Part shown: positions 1 to 7,996 of the stretch, piece after piece | Position numbering within the stretch: the first letter of the stretch is position 1 | How the letters are laid out: each line of letters starts with the position of its first letter | NCBI GenBank assembly: GCA_036260075.1 | Contig: DATAAM010000038.1 | Span: 1 to 58,865, forward strand | Source of the DNA: DATAAM01 sp036260075 | GTDB taxonomy: Bacteria > Actinomycetota > Acidimicrobiia > Acidimicrobiales > JAHWLA01 | Reading direction: 5' to 3' | Length of the DNA stretch: 58,865 nucleotides | The notes under the pieces: model-generated | What the model saw: only the letters and a program-made list of their open reading frames with translations | The model's database searches: none | What the model was told of the DNA's origin: nothing | Translations under genes and position numbers: made by a program

Positions 1-408
1 CACGGCATGACCCCGATCGTGTGCGTGGGCGAGACGCTGGAGGAGCGGGAGGCGGGCGAGGCCGAGGCCAAGGTGACGGCGCAGGTGAGCGCGGGCCTCG
101 CGGGCCTGTCGCCCGAACAGGTGACGAACCTCGTCATCGCCTACGAGCCCGTCTGGGCCATCGGGACGGGGCGGACGGCCACCGCCGAGGACGCGCAGGC
201 CATGTGCGCGCGAGTACGCACGGTGGTCGAGGAGGCCTTCGGCCCGGAGGCGGCGGCGGGCGTGCGGGTGCAGTACGGCGGATCGGTGAAGCCCGCCAAC
301 ATCGCCGAGCTCATGGCCCAGGCCGACGTCGACGGGGCGTTGGTGGGCGGGGCCAGCCTCGATCCGGGCGAGTTCGCGGCGATCGTGCGATATCGGTCGT
401 CGGCCTGA
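1..408 (+). CDS. tpiA: Triosephosphate isomerase, C-terminal part (5' end outside window)
   Basis: Interconverts dihydroxyacetone phosphate and glyceraldehyde 3-phosphate in cytoplasmic glycolysis. The reading frame is open from the first base, so about 135 C-terminal residues are visible and the start lies upstream of the window. The catalytic glutamate sits in AYEPVWAIGTG, and the phosphate-binding loops YGGSV and GGASL follow in the expected order near the end. The next gene is secG, 93 bases downstream; tpiA followed by secG is a common actinobacterial order. The identification is secure; only the truncation by the window edge limits it. Confidence 0.97.
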   Translation, partial: HGMTPIVCVGETLEEREAGEAEAKVTAQVSAGLAGLSPEQVTNLVIAYEPVWAIGTGRTATAEDAQAMCARVRTVVEEAFGPEAAAGVRVQYGGSVKPANIAELMAQADVDGALVGGASLDPGEFAAIVRYRSSA

Positions 409-501
409 CGGGTTCGCGCGCAGTGTGGCGCGCGCCACCGATTCCGGGTAGGGCTCTGCTAGGTTGCCCGTCGTCCCAACGAGAAGGAGCGCAGGTCCGA
501 C

Positions 502-729
502 ATGTTGACGGCCGTCGTTGTGGTGATCCACGTGATCGTGTCGCTGCTGCTCATCCTCTTGATCCTGCTGCACAGCGGCCGCGGTGGCGGCCTGTCGGAC
601 ATGTTCGGGGGAGTGGGGAGTGCAACGGCGGGGTCCACGGTCGTGGAGCGCAACCTGGACCGCATCACCGTCGGTACCGCAGTCGTGTTCGCGTTCACCA
701 CGGTGATCCTCGCGATCCGGCTGCAATGA
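502..729 (+). CDS. secG: SecG, preprotein translocase subunit
   Basis: Small accessory subunit of the SecYEG translocon in the cytoplasmic membrane. The 75-residue product has two hydrophobic segments (about residues 3-23 and 53-72) joined by a glycine-rich loop. The loop contains the typical HSGRGGGLSDMFGG stretch and a GS..A.GSTVVERNLDR segment before the second helix. Length and layout are normal for the family. The ATG is preceded by a purine-rich GAAGGAG about 13 bases upstream, which is longer spacing than usual. It follows tpiA on the same strand. Confidence 0.95.
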   Translation: MLTAVVVVIHVIVSLLLILLILLHSGRGGGLSDMFGGVGSATAGSTVVERNLDRITVGTAVVFAFTTVILAIRLQ

Positions 730-754
730 CCACATCGGCGAACACGACCCGGTA

Positions 755-769
755 GGCGGGAGCCCCGCC
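755..769 (+). other. Short hairpin just before the ribosome binding site of the ABC lipoprotein gene
   Basis: GGCGGG (755-760) and CCCGCC (764-769) form a 6-bp stem with a 3-base loop. The stem ends five bases before an AAGGAGG ribosome binding site at 774-780, which serves the GTG start at 787. It could lower or gate translation, or be the end of the secG transcript. There is no U-tract, so a terminator is not clear. Confidence 0.3.
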
Positions 770-786
770 GGGCAAGGAGGTCATCC

Positions 787-2454
787 GTGCTGCACCGCAA
801 GGGACCGAAGACCTGGTTGTTCGTCCTCCTCGCGACACTGAGCCTGGTGGCCGCGGCCTGCGGTGGGGACGACGGCGGCGACGGCGGCGCCGGTCAGACG
901 ACGGCGGAGGAAGAGGTCGTCAAGGGAGGCAGCATCACGTACGCCTCCGAGCAACAGGTGGGCGGCTTCAACACAAACACGTCCAAGGACAACAAGGCCG
1001 CGCTCCAGTGGATCGTGATCAACGTCTACCCGCAGGCCTTCCGGTCGCTGCCCGACTTCACCGTGGTGCCCGACGAGAACCTCCTCGAGAGCGCCGAGCA
1101 GACCAAGGAAGAGCCGCAGACGATCGTGTACAAGATCAAGAGGGAAGCGGTCTGGTCCGACGGCACGCCGATCACCGCCCGCGACTTCGAGTACCGCTGG
1201 AAGAACTCCAACGGCACGAACAAGGACATCGACATCGACTCCACCACCGGCTACGAGGACATCGAGTCGGTCACGGGCTCCGGGTCCGACAACAAGACGG
1301 TCACGGTGGTGTTCCGGAAGCCGTTCGTCGACTGGAAGGCGCTGTTCACCAACCTGTATCCCGCCCACATCATGGAGACAACGCCGGGCGGGTGGAACGA
1401 GGGCTTGGCCAACCCGCCCACCTGGTCGGGCGGCCCGTTCAAGATCCAGTCGTACACAAAGGACCAGAGCCTCACGCTCGTCCCCAACGAACGGTGGTGG
1501 GGCCCGAAGCCCAACCTCGACAGCATCCTCGTGCGGTTCGGCATCGCCTCCACCAACGTCCCGCAGGCCCTCCAGAACCGTGAGATCGACCTGGCCTACC
1601 CGCAGCCGCAGATCGACCTGGTGGAGCAGGTGAAGGGCATCCCCGGCATCAAGTCGGAGATCAACTACGGCCTGCAGTACGAGCACATCGACTTCAACTT
1701 CAAGAACGAGCACCTGGCCGTGAAGGAAGTGCGCCAGGCGATCGCCTGGGGCCTCGATCGCGACGACATCGTCAACCGCACGGTCAAGCAGTTCGACGAC
1801 CGCGGCCGCCGGCTCGACAACCGCATCTGGCTCACCGGCCAGCCCGAGTACGAGGCCCACGGCAAGGACTACGCCAAGAAGGACGTGGCCAAGGCCAAGG
1901 CGGCGCTCGAGAAGGCGGGCTACACGGCCGGCCCCGACGGCATCTACACAAAGGGCGGCAAGAAGCTGTCGCTGCGCATCTCCACCACCGGCGGCAACGC
2001 CCTGCGCGAGCAGACCGAGCAGCTCATCCAGGCGCAGCTGAAGGACGTGGGCATCGACATCACAATCGCCAACGTCCCCGGCTCGGCCGTGTTCGACGAG
2101 ATCGACGCCGGCAACTTCGACATCGCCCTGTTCGCCTGGGTCGGCACCCCGTTCCCGGTGAGCTCGGCCAAGTCGATCTTCGCCCCCGGCGGCGGCCAGA
2201 ACTACGGCAAGTACGAGAACGCCCGGCTCACCGACCTGTTCGACCAGGCCATCGCCACCGCCGACCACGACGAGAGCGTCCGCATCTCCCAGGAGATCGA
2301 CGAGATCATCTGGGACGACCTGGCGACCATCCCGCTGTTCGCCAAGCCGACGTTCCTGCCGTACCGCGACACCTACGGCAACATCAAGGACAACGCCACC
2401 ACGGAAGGGCCGCTCTGGAACGGCGTCCAGATCGGCCGGAAGTCCGCGGCCTAG
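787..2454 (+). CDS. ABC transporter substrate-binding lipoprotein, family 5 (peptide type)
   Basis: Extracytoplasmic solute receptor for the importer encoded next to it; this family usually binds oligopeptides or dipeptides. The 555-residue product starts at GTG 787 behind a strong AAGGAGG. It has a lipoprotein signal peptide with lipobox VAAAC near residue 24, then a Gly/Asp-rich linker. The SBP_bac_5 signature is visible as REAVWSDGTPITARDFEYRWK. Length is typical. It is followed by a strong hairpin and then two permease and two ATPase genes on the same strand. The actual ligand cannot be told from sequence. Confidence 0.93.
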   Translation: MLHRKGPKTWLFVLLATLSLVAAACGGDDGGDGGAGQTTAEEEVVKGGSITYASEQQVGGFNTNTSKDNKAALQWIVINVYPQAFRSLPDFTVVPDENLLESAEQTKEEPQTIVYKIKREAVWSDGTPITARDFEYRWKNSNGTNKDIDIDSTTGYEDIESVTGSGSDNKTVTVVFRKPFVDWKALFTNLYPAHIMETTPGGWNEGLANPPTWSGGPFKIQSYTKDQSLTLVPNERWWGPKPNLDSILVRFGIASTNVPQALQNREIDLAYPQPQIDLVEQVKGIPGIKSEINYGLQYEHIDFNFKNEHLAVKEVRQAIAWGLDRDDIVNRTVKQFDDRGRRLDNRIWLTGQPEYEAHGKDYAKKDVAKAKAALEKAGYTAGPDGIYTKGGKKLSLRISTTGGNALREQTEQLIQAQLKDVGIDITIANVPGSAVFDEIDAGNFDIALFAWVGTPFPVSSAKSIFAPGGGQNYGKYENARLTDLFDQAIATADHDESVRISQEIDEIIWDDLATIPLFAKPTFLPYRDTYGNIKDNATTEGPLWNGVQIGRKSAA

Positions 2455-2482
2455 GACGCGGGCTCGGGGCAATCGTGAACGA

Positions 2483-2514
2483 GAGCGAGGGGCCGGGCCA
2501 CCGGCCCCTCGCTC
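2483..2514 (+). terminator. Perfect 14-bp hairpin between lipoprotein and permease genes
   Basis: GAGCGAGGGGCCGG (2483-2496) is perfectly complementary to 2501-2514 around the loop GCCA. No U-tract follows, as is usual in high-GC actinobacteria. It may be an intrinsic terminator, or a 3' stabiliser that leaves more mRNA for the binding protein than for the permeases, a known pattern in importer operons. Confidence 0.65.
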
Positions 2515-2520
2515 CGTCCG

Positions 2521-2526
2521 TACACT
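2521..2526 (+). promoter_or_regulatory. Possible -10 element before the permease gene
   Basis: TACACT fits the TANNNT -10 pattern and lies 9 bases before the ATG at 2536. If used, the transcript would be leaderless or nearly so. The region where a -35 would lie is taken up by the hairpin arm and shows no TTGACA-like match, so the call is weak. Confidence 0.3.
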
Positions 2527-2535
2527 CGTAGGCGA

Positions 2536-3516
2536 ATGCTCGGCTTCGTCGTCAGGCGCCTGCTCGGCTCGGTGCTGGTGCTCCTGGCGTCGTCGGTGAT
2601 CGTGTTCGGACTGGTCGCCAACGCGGGGAACCCGCTGGCCGACCTCCAGGGCCGGCAGCCTCCACCGCCGCCCGAGGTGTTCGAGCTGCGGCGCACACAG
2701 CTCAACCTCGACAAGCCCGTGGTCGAGCGCTACACGATCTGGCTGGGCAACTTCGTGACCGGCGAGATGGGTCGCACCATCGACGGGCGCGAGGTCAGAC
2801 CCATGCTGTGGGCCCGCTTCAAGGTCACGCTGCGCATGGTGGTGCTGGCCGTCGCGCTGGCGCTGGCGCTGGCCGTGTCGGTGGGGGTGCTGAGCGCCGT
2901 GCGGCAGTACTCGGTGGCCGACTACACGGCCACGTTCACGGGCTTCCTGTTCCTCTCCATGCCCGTGTTCTGGCTGGCGCTGCTGATGAAGCTGTTCCTC
3001 GCCATCGAGTTCAACGACCTGGTGGGCAGCACGGTGGTGTACACGGTGGGGCACGAGACGCCCAACCTCCAGGGCGGTTGGTGGACGCAGTTCAAGGACA
3101 CCGCCGGGCACGCCGTGCTGCCCGTGCTCACGCTCGCGCTCATCTTCTTCGCCCAGTGGTCGCGCTACCAGCGGGCCGCGATGCTCGACGTGCTCAACAG
3201 CGACTACCTGCGCCTGGCCAAGGCCAAGGGGTTGAGGCCGCGGCGGGTGATGGTCCGCCACGCCCTTCGCAACGCGCTCATCCCGCTGACGACGGTGGTG
3301 GCCATCGACTTCGCCCTGCTCATCGGCGGCGCCGTCATCACCGAGGCCGTCTTCTCGTGGCAGGGGATGGGCACCATGCTCATCGACGGCATCTTCACCT
3401 ACGACCCCAACGTGGTGCTGGCCTGGTTGATGGTCACCGCCGTGGCGGTCGTCGTGTTCAACCTCGTCGCCGACCTCCTGTACGGCGTGCTCGACCCCCG
3501 GATCCGCTATGGCTAG
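2536..3516 (+). CDS. ABC transporter permease, DppB/OppB type
   Basis: Membrane subunit of a peptide-type importer. The 326-residue product has an N-terminal helix, a periplasmic stretch with the family's typical LNLDKPVVERY segment, then five more hydrophobic segments. The EAA loop that docks the ATPase reads DYLRLAKAKGLRPRRVMVRHALRN split over residues of about 225-250, with the conserved A-KGL core. It ends in the usual LDPRIRYG. The stop overlaps the start of the next permease by 8 bases, showing translational coupling. Confidence 0.93.
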   Translation: MLGFVVRRLLGSVLVLLASSVIVFGLVANAGNPLADLQGRQPPPPPEVFELRRTQLNLDKPVVERYTIWLGNFVTGEMGRTIDGREVRPMLWARFKVTLRMVVLAVALALALAVSVGVLSAVRQYSVADYTATFTGFLFLSMPVFWLALLMKLFLAIEFNDLVGSTVVYTVGHETPNLQGGWWTQFKDTAGHAVLPVLTLALIFFAQWSRYQRAAMLDVLNSDYLRLAKAKGLRPRRVMVRHALRNALIPLTTVVAIDFALLIGGAVITEAVFSWQGMGTMLIDGIFTYDPNVVLAWLMVTAVAVVVFNLVADLLYGVLDPRIRYG

Positions 3517-4417
3517 CCTCCAGCCTGCCCTCGCCCCCGAGCGGGAGTTCACCGTCGAGGCCCGCACCCAGTGGCGCCTCGTCCTCGGCCGCTTCCTGTC
3601 GCACCGGCTGGCCGTCGTGAGCCTCGTCGTGCTCGTGGTCGTCGTGCTGCTGGCGCTGTTCGGAGGGCGCTTCTGGCGCTACGGCTACGCCGAGATCACG
3701 CCCGAGTTCTCCTCGGGGCCGTCGTGGCAGCACCCGATGGGCACCGACGGCATCGGCCACGACACGTTCGCCCAGGTGCTCCGGGGGGCGCAGCGGTCGG
3801 TGATCATCGCCCTCCTGGTGGCGTTCCTCTCCACCGCGCTCGGCACCCTCGTCGGTGCCCTGGCGGGCTACTTCGGGGGTGCCGTCGACTTCGGCCTCAT
3901 GCGGATGACCGACCTCGTGCTCACGATCCCCACCTTCGCCGTTTTCGCCCTGCTGTCCAACCGCTTCGCCAACCGCGAGAACGGGTGGGTCTACCTCTCG
4001 TTCGTCATCGCCGGGCTGCTCTGGATGACAATCGCCCGGGTGGTGCGGGGCGTCTTCCTGTCGCTCCGGGAGAAGGAGTTCGTGGAGGCGGCGCGGGCCC
4101 TCGGGGCGGGGCACGCCCGCATCATCTTCCGCCACCTGCTGCCCAACGCGCTGGGCCCGATCATCGTCAACGCCACCATCACCGTGGCCATCGCCATCCT
4201 CACCGAGACGTCGCTGTCGTTCCTCGGCCTCGGCGTGCGCCTGCCCGACACGTCGCTCGGCCAACTGGTCTCCTACGGCGCCCCGGCGGCCACGTCGCGG
4301 CCGTGGCTGTTCTACTTCCCGGGCTTGTTCATCATCGTGATCGCCCTCACGATCAACTTCGTGGGCGACGGCCTGCGCGACGCCTTCGACCCCACCCAGA
4401 CCAGGGTGCGCGCCTAG
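3509..4417 (+). CDS. ABC transporter permease, DppC/OppC type
   Basis: Second membrane subunit of the importer. The 302-residue product carries the N-terminal OppC_N helix and the family hallmark HPMGTDGIGHDTFAQVL near residue 78. The EAA loop has EAARALGAGHARIIFRHLLP, and it ends in GDGLRDAFDP. About six membrane segments are visible. The start overlaps the previous gene by 8 bases, and the stop TAG directly abuts the ATG of the ATPase gene. All features are normal for the family. Confidence 0.94.
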   Translation: MASLQPALAPEREFTVEARTQWRLVLGRFLSHRLAVVSLVVLVVVVLLALFGGRFWRYGYAEITPEFSSGPSWQHPMGTDGIGHDTFAQVLRGAQRSVIIALLVAFLSTALGTLVGALAGYFGGAVDFGLMRMTDLVLTIPTFAVFALLSNRFANRENGWVYLSFVIAGLLWMTIARVVRGVFLSLREKEFVEAARALGAGHARIIFRHLLPNALGPIIVNATITVAIAILTETSLSFLGLGVRLPDTSLGQLVSYGAPAATSRPWLFYFPGLFIIVIALTINFVGDGLRDAFDPTQTRVRA

Positions 4418-5461
4418 ATGGCCCAACCGGTCCTGGAGGTCGCCGACCTCACCGTGGAGTTCTCCACCCCCGACGGCGTGGTCCAGGCCGTGCGCGGCGT
4501 GACGTTCGACGTGGAGCCGGGCGAGGTCCTCGCCGTCGTGGGGGAGTCGGGATCGGGCAAGTCGGTGACGGCGCTCGCGATCATGGGCCTGCTGCCGAGG
4601 ACGGCCCGCATCGACGGGACCGTGCGGTACAAGGGCCGCTCGCTCCTCGGCCTGAAGGACAAGGAGCTGGTGGACGTGCGGGGCAAGGAGATCGCGATGA
4701 TCTTCCAGGACCCCATGACGTCCCTGAACCCGGTGTACACGGTGGGCTGGCAGCTGGCCGAGGCGGTGCAGGCCCACAACGACGTCGACAAGGACACGGC
4801 CTGGCGGCGGGCCGTCGACCTGCTCTCGCTGGTGGGCATCCCGCAGCCCCAGGAGCGGGCGCGCAACTACCCGCACGAGTTCTCCGGCGGCATGCGCCAG
4901 CGCGTGGTGATCGCGATGGCCATGGCCAACGATCCCGACGTGATCATCGCCGACGAACCCACCACCGCGCTCGACGTCACCGTGCAGGCGCAGATCCTGG
5001 AGACGCTGGAGAAGGCCCAGGAGGAGACGCACGCGGCGATCGTGCTCATCACCCACGACCTCGGGGTGGTGGCGGGCATGGCCGACGAGGTGTTGGTGAT
5101 GTACGCGGGCAAGGGGGTGGAGACGGGCTCGGTCGACGACATCTACTACTCCCCGCGCATGCCCTATACGCTCGGGCTGTTGGGCTCGTTGCCCCGGCTC
5201 GACGCCGAGGACGAGCCGCTCACGCCGATCAAGGGCGCTCCGCCGTCGCTGCTCAACCTGCCGCCGGGGTGCCCGTTCACGCCGCGCTGCCCGATGGCCC
5301 GACAGCACTGCGAAGAGGTGGAGCCCGCCCTGCGGCCGGTGGAAGGGGCGGGCCATCGGGCCGCGTGCCACTACGCCGAGGAGCTGGCAGGCGACGTGCG
5401 GGCCGAGCAGGTCTTCGACGTGGCGGTGGCCGACGACCTCGTGCCGGGGGAGGGGTCGTGA
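4418..5461 (+). CDS. ABC transporter ATP-binding protein, DppD/OppD type
   Basis: First of two cytoplasmic ATPases that power the peptide importer. The 347-residue product has Walker A GESGSGKS near residue 43 and a Q-loop in IFQDPMTSLNP. The ABC signature FSGGMRQR, Walker B VIIADEPTTALDVT and switch His in LITHDLGVVA follow. The C-terminal oligo_HPY extension holds the cysteine pattern CPFTPRCP...C...C that is typical of this subfamily. It begins directly after the permease stop and overlaps the next gene by 4 bases (GTGA). Confidence 0.95.
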   Translation: MAQPVLEVADLTVEFSTPDGVVQAVRGVTFDVEPGEVLAVVGESGSGKSVTALAIMGLLPRTARIDGTVRYKGRSLLGLKDKELVDVRGKEIAMIFQDPMTSLNPVYTVGWQLAEAVQAHNDVDKDTAWRRAVDLLSLVGIPQPQERARNYPHEFSGGMRQRVVIAMAMANDPDVIIADEPTTALDVTVQAQILETLEKAQEETHAAIVLITHDLGVVAGMADEVLVMYAGKGVETGSVDDIYYSPRMPYTLGLLGSLPRLDAEDEPLTPIKGAPPSLLNLPPGCPFTPRCPMARQHCEEVEPALRPVEGAGHRAACHYAEELAGDVRAEQVFDVAVADDLVPGEGS

Positions 5462-6447
5462 ACGAGCCCATCCTCCAGGTCCACGACCTCGTCAAGCACT
5501 TCCCGGTGCGGGGTCGCGGCATCCTGCGCCGGGCCGTGGGCCAGGTCCACGCCGTGTGCGGGGTCTCGTTCGACCTGTACCCCGGCGAGACGCTGGGGCT
5601 GGTGGGCGAGTCGGGGTGCGGCAAGTCGACCACCGGCCGGGCCGTGCTGCGGCTGGTGGAGCCCACCTCGGGCACCGTGCGCTTCCAGGCCCGCGACATG
5701 GCGGCCCTGTCGTCGCGGGAGCTGCGGGCGGTGCGGCGCGACATCCAGGTCGTGTTCCAGGACCCGTACGGCTCGCTCAACCCGCGCATGACGGTGAACG
5801 ACATCGTGGCCGAGCCGCTGGCGATCCACGGCCACGACGCGGGCAGCCGCGGCGACCGGGTGCGCGAGCTGCTGTCGCTTGTGGGCCTGCGCCCCGAGCA
5901 CGGCAACCGCTATCCGCACGAGTTCTCGGGCGGCCAGCGGCAGCGGGTGGGAGTGGCCCGGGCGCTGGCGCTCGAGCCCAAGGTGATGGTGCTCGACGAG
6001 CCGGTCTCGGCGCTCGACGTGTCCGTGCAGGCAGGCATCGTCAACCTGCTCACCGAGCTGCAGGACCGGCTGGGCCTGGCCTACCTCTTCGTGGCCCACG
6101 ACCTCTCGGTGGTGCGCCACATCTCCGACCGGGTGGCGGTGATGTACCTCGGCAAGATCGTGGAGATCGGCACCCGATCGGACATCTACGAACGCCCTTC
6201 GCACCCGTACACGCAGGCCCTGCTGTCGGCGGTGCCCCTGCCCGACCCCAAGGCCGAGCGGCAGCGCAAGCGCATCGTGCTGCAAGGCGACGTGCCCAGC
6301 CCCGTCGACCCGCCGTCGGGATGCCGCTTCCGCACGCGCTGTTGGAAGGCACAGGAGATCTGCGCGCAGGAGGAGCCTGCGTTGGTGGACCGGGGGCAGG
6401 GCCACCCTTCGGCGTGCCACTTCGCCGAGGTCGAGCAGGTCGTCTGA
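5458..6447 (+). CDS. ABC transporter ATP-binding protein, DppF/OppF type
   Basis: Second ATPase of the importer, 329 residues from GTG 5458, which shares GTGA with the stop of the upstream ATPase. Walker A GESGCGKST, Q-loop VFQDPYGSLNPR, signature FSGGQRQR, Walker B VMVLDEPVSALDVS and switch His FVAHDLSVV are all present. A C-terminal oligo_HPY region contains the Cys pattern CRFRTRCWKAQEIC. The tandem DppD-DppF arrangement is standard for peptide and nickel importers. The third binding-protein-like gene set follows after a 1-base gap. Confidence 0.95.
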   Translation: MNEPILQVHDLVKHFPVRGRGILRRAVGQVHAVCGVSFDLYPGETLGLVGESGCGKSTTGRAVLRLVEPTSGTVRFQARDMAALSSRELRAVRRDIQVVFQDPYGSLNPRMTVNDIVAEPLAIHGHDAGSRGDRVRELLSLVGLRPEHGNRYPHEFSGGQRQRVGVARALALEPKVMVLDEPVSALDVSVQAGIVNLLTELQDRLGLAYLFVAHDLSVVRHISDRVAVMYLGKIVEIGTRSDIYERPSHPYTQALLSAVPLPDPKAERQRKRIVLQGDVPSPVDPPSGCRFRTRCWKAQEICAQEEPALVDRGQGHPSACHFAEVEQVV

Positions 6448-6448
6448 C

Positions 6449-7996
6449 GTGCGCAGGCTCGCGGCGATCGCAGTGGGCGCGCTGGTGCTGGCGGCATGCC
6501 CCGGCAACGGCGGCGACAGGGACAGGGACGACGAGGGCCGACCGCTGGTCCCGCAGCGCGGGGGCGTGCTGCGGGTGGCGGTCACACCGTTGGGCACGCT
6601 CGACCCCGCCCAGGCCCGCACCGTCGACCAGCTGCTGGTGGCCGACCAGCTGTTCGACTCGCTGACCACGTTCGACCCCGGGTCGTCGGAGGCGGGCCCG
6701 TCGTTGGCCGCCCGCTGGCAGACGTCGCCCGACCTGAAGCAGTGGGACTTCTTCCTGCGAGCAGGAGCCATGTTCGCCAACGGGCGGGCCGTCACCGCCG
6801 CCGACGTGAAGTACAGCCTGGAGCGGATCGCCAAGCCGGCCTCGGGCTCGCCCGGCGCCGATCTGCTCCTCTCGGTGAGCGAGGTCGTGGAGGTGGCCCC
6901 GGACCACGTGCGCATCGTGCTCGACCAGCCGTGGTCGGTGCTGCCCTTGGTCCTGAGCAGCCCGGTGTTCGGCGTCGTGCCGAGGGAGTCGGTGGAGGCG
7001 GCGGCGCCCGCCCCGCCCTTCGCCGAGCAGCCGGTCGGCAGCGGGCCGTTCGCCTTCAAGGAGCGCACGGACGACACGGTGGTGCTGGCCGCCGCGCCGG
7101 GCAGCCGCGCCCTCCTGGCCGGGATGGAGCTGGTGACGGTGGCCGACGTGGCCGCGGGCTACCGCGCCTTCGTCGACGGGCGGGTCGACGTGGCCCAGGT
7201 GCCCCCGGAGGAGGTCGACACGGCCGGGCGGCGCTACGGCCGCGAGGCGTTCCGTCCCTACCTGGCCGAGCTGTTCTACGGCTTCAACCTGAAGAACCCC
7301 AAGTTCGCCGATGTGCGCTTCCGGGAGGCGATCGTCCGGGGCATCGACCGGCGGGCGGTGGTGCGGGCCATCTACGGCAACACCGTGCGCCCGCTCGACG
7401 GCGTGGTCGTCGCCGGCCTGTCCGCCCACCAGGACACCCCGTGCGGCGAGCGCTGCGCCCACGACGCCGCCCGGGCCAAGGCGCTGGTGGCCGAGGTGTT
7501 CGGCACCACGCCGCCGCCCGAGGTGCAACTGGCCTACGACGAGGACGAGGCGCAGGAAGCGGTGGCCAAGGCGATCGAGTCGAGCCTGGAAGGGGTGGGC
7601 ATCCCGGTGGCGCTCGCGCCCAAGCCGCTGAAGGACTACAAGGACTTCGCCGTCAGCGGGCAGCAGGAGCTGTTCCGGCTGGGCTGGATCGCCCGCTACC
7701 CGTCGGCCGACGACTTCCTGCCCCCGCTGTTCCTCACCGGCTCGCCCAACAACCTGACCGGCTTCTCCGTGCCCGCCGTCGACGAGCAGCTGCGGGCGGC
7801 CCGGGCCGAGCCCGACCCCAACCGGCGCACCGAGCTGTTCCGGTCGGCCGAGCGGGCGGTGATGGAGGCGGTGCCCATCGTGCCCATCGCCCAGTTCCAG
7901 CTCCACGTGGTCGTGGGGGAGCGGGTGCGCGGGTTCGGGCTCACCAGCGCGGGCACCTTCGACGGGACGGTGGTGTGGCTCGACCGTCGCGGCTGA
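6449..7996 (+). CDS. Second ABC substrate-binding lipoprotein, family 5
   Basis: Likely an additional extracytoplasmic receptor for the same importer. The 515-residue product starts at GTG 6449, one base after the ATPase stop. Its short signal peptide ends in lipobox VLAAC near residue 16. Family-5 features include LDPAQARTVDQL near the N terminus and the FRPYLAELFYGFNLKNPKF stretch typical of the second lobe. It is clearly diverged from the first binding protein at 787. It overlaps the third one by 22 bases, so the two are translationally coupled. Confidence 0.88.
   Translation: MRRLAAIAVGALVLAACPGNGGDRDRDDEGRPLVPQRGGVLRVAVTPLGTLDPAQARTVDQLLVADQLFDSLTTFDPGSSEAGPSLAARWQTSPDLKQWDFFLRAGAMFANGRAVTAADVKYSLERIAKPASGSPGADLLLSVSEVVEVAPDHVRIVLDQPWSVLPLVLSSPVFGVVPRESVEAAAPAPPFAEQPVGSGPFAFKERTDDTVVLAAAPGSRALLAGMELVTVADVAAGYRAFVDGRVDVAQVPPEEVDTAGRRYGREAFRPYLAELFYGFNLKNPKFADVRFREAIVRGIDRRAVVRAIYGNTVRPLDGVVVAGLSAHQDTPCGERCAHDAARAKALVAEVFGTTPPPEVQLAYDEDEAQEAVAKAIESSLEGVGIPVALAPKPLKDYKDFAVSGQQELFRLGWIARYPSADDFLPPLFLTGSPNNLTGFSVPAVDEQLRAARAEPDPNRRTELFRSAERAVMEAVPIVPIAQFQLHVVVGERVRGFGLTSAGTFDGTVVWLDRRG

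Noticed and set aside
427..450. GGGTA at 446-450 considered as a SigB/SigF promoter for secG
   Set aside because: No GTTT-like box is found at 15-17 bases upstream; the nearest GTGT is 19 bases away.
781..3567. Long minus-strand frame opposite the binding protein and permease genes
   Set aside because: It shows no recognisable domain and lies antisense to clear ABC transporter genes.
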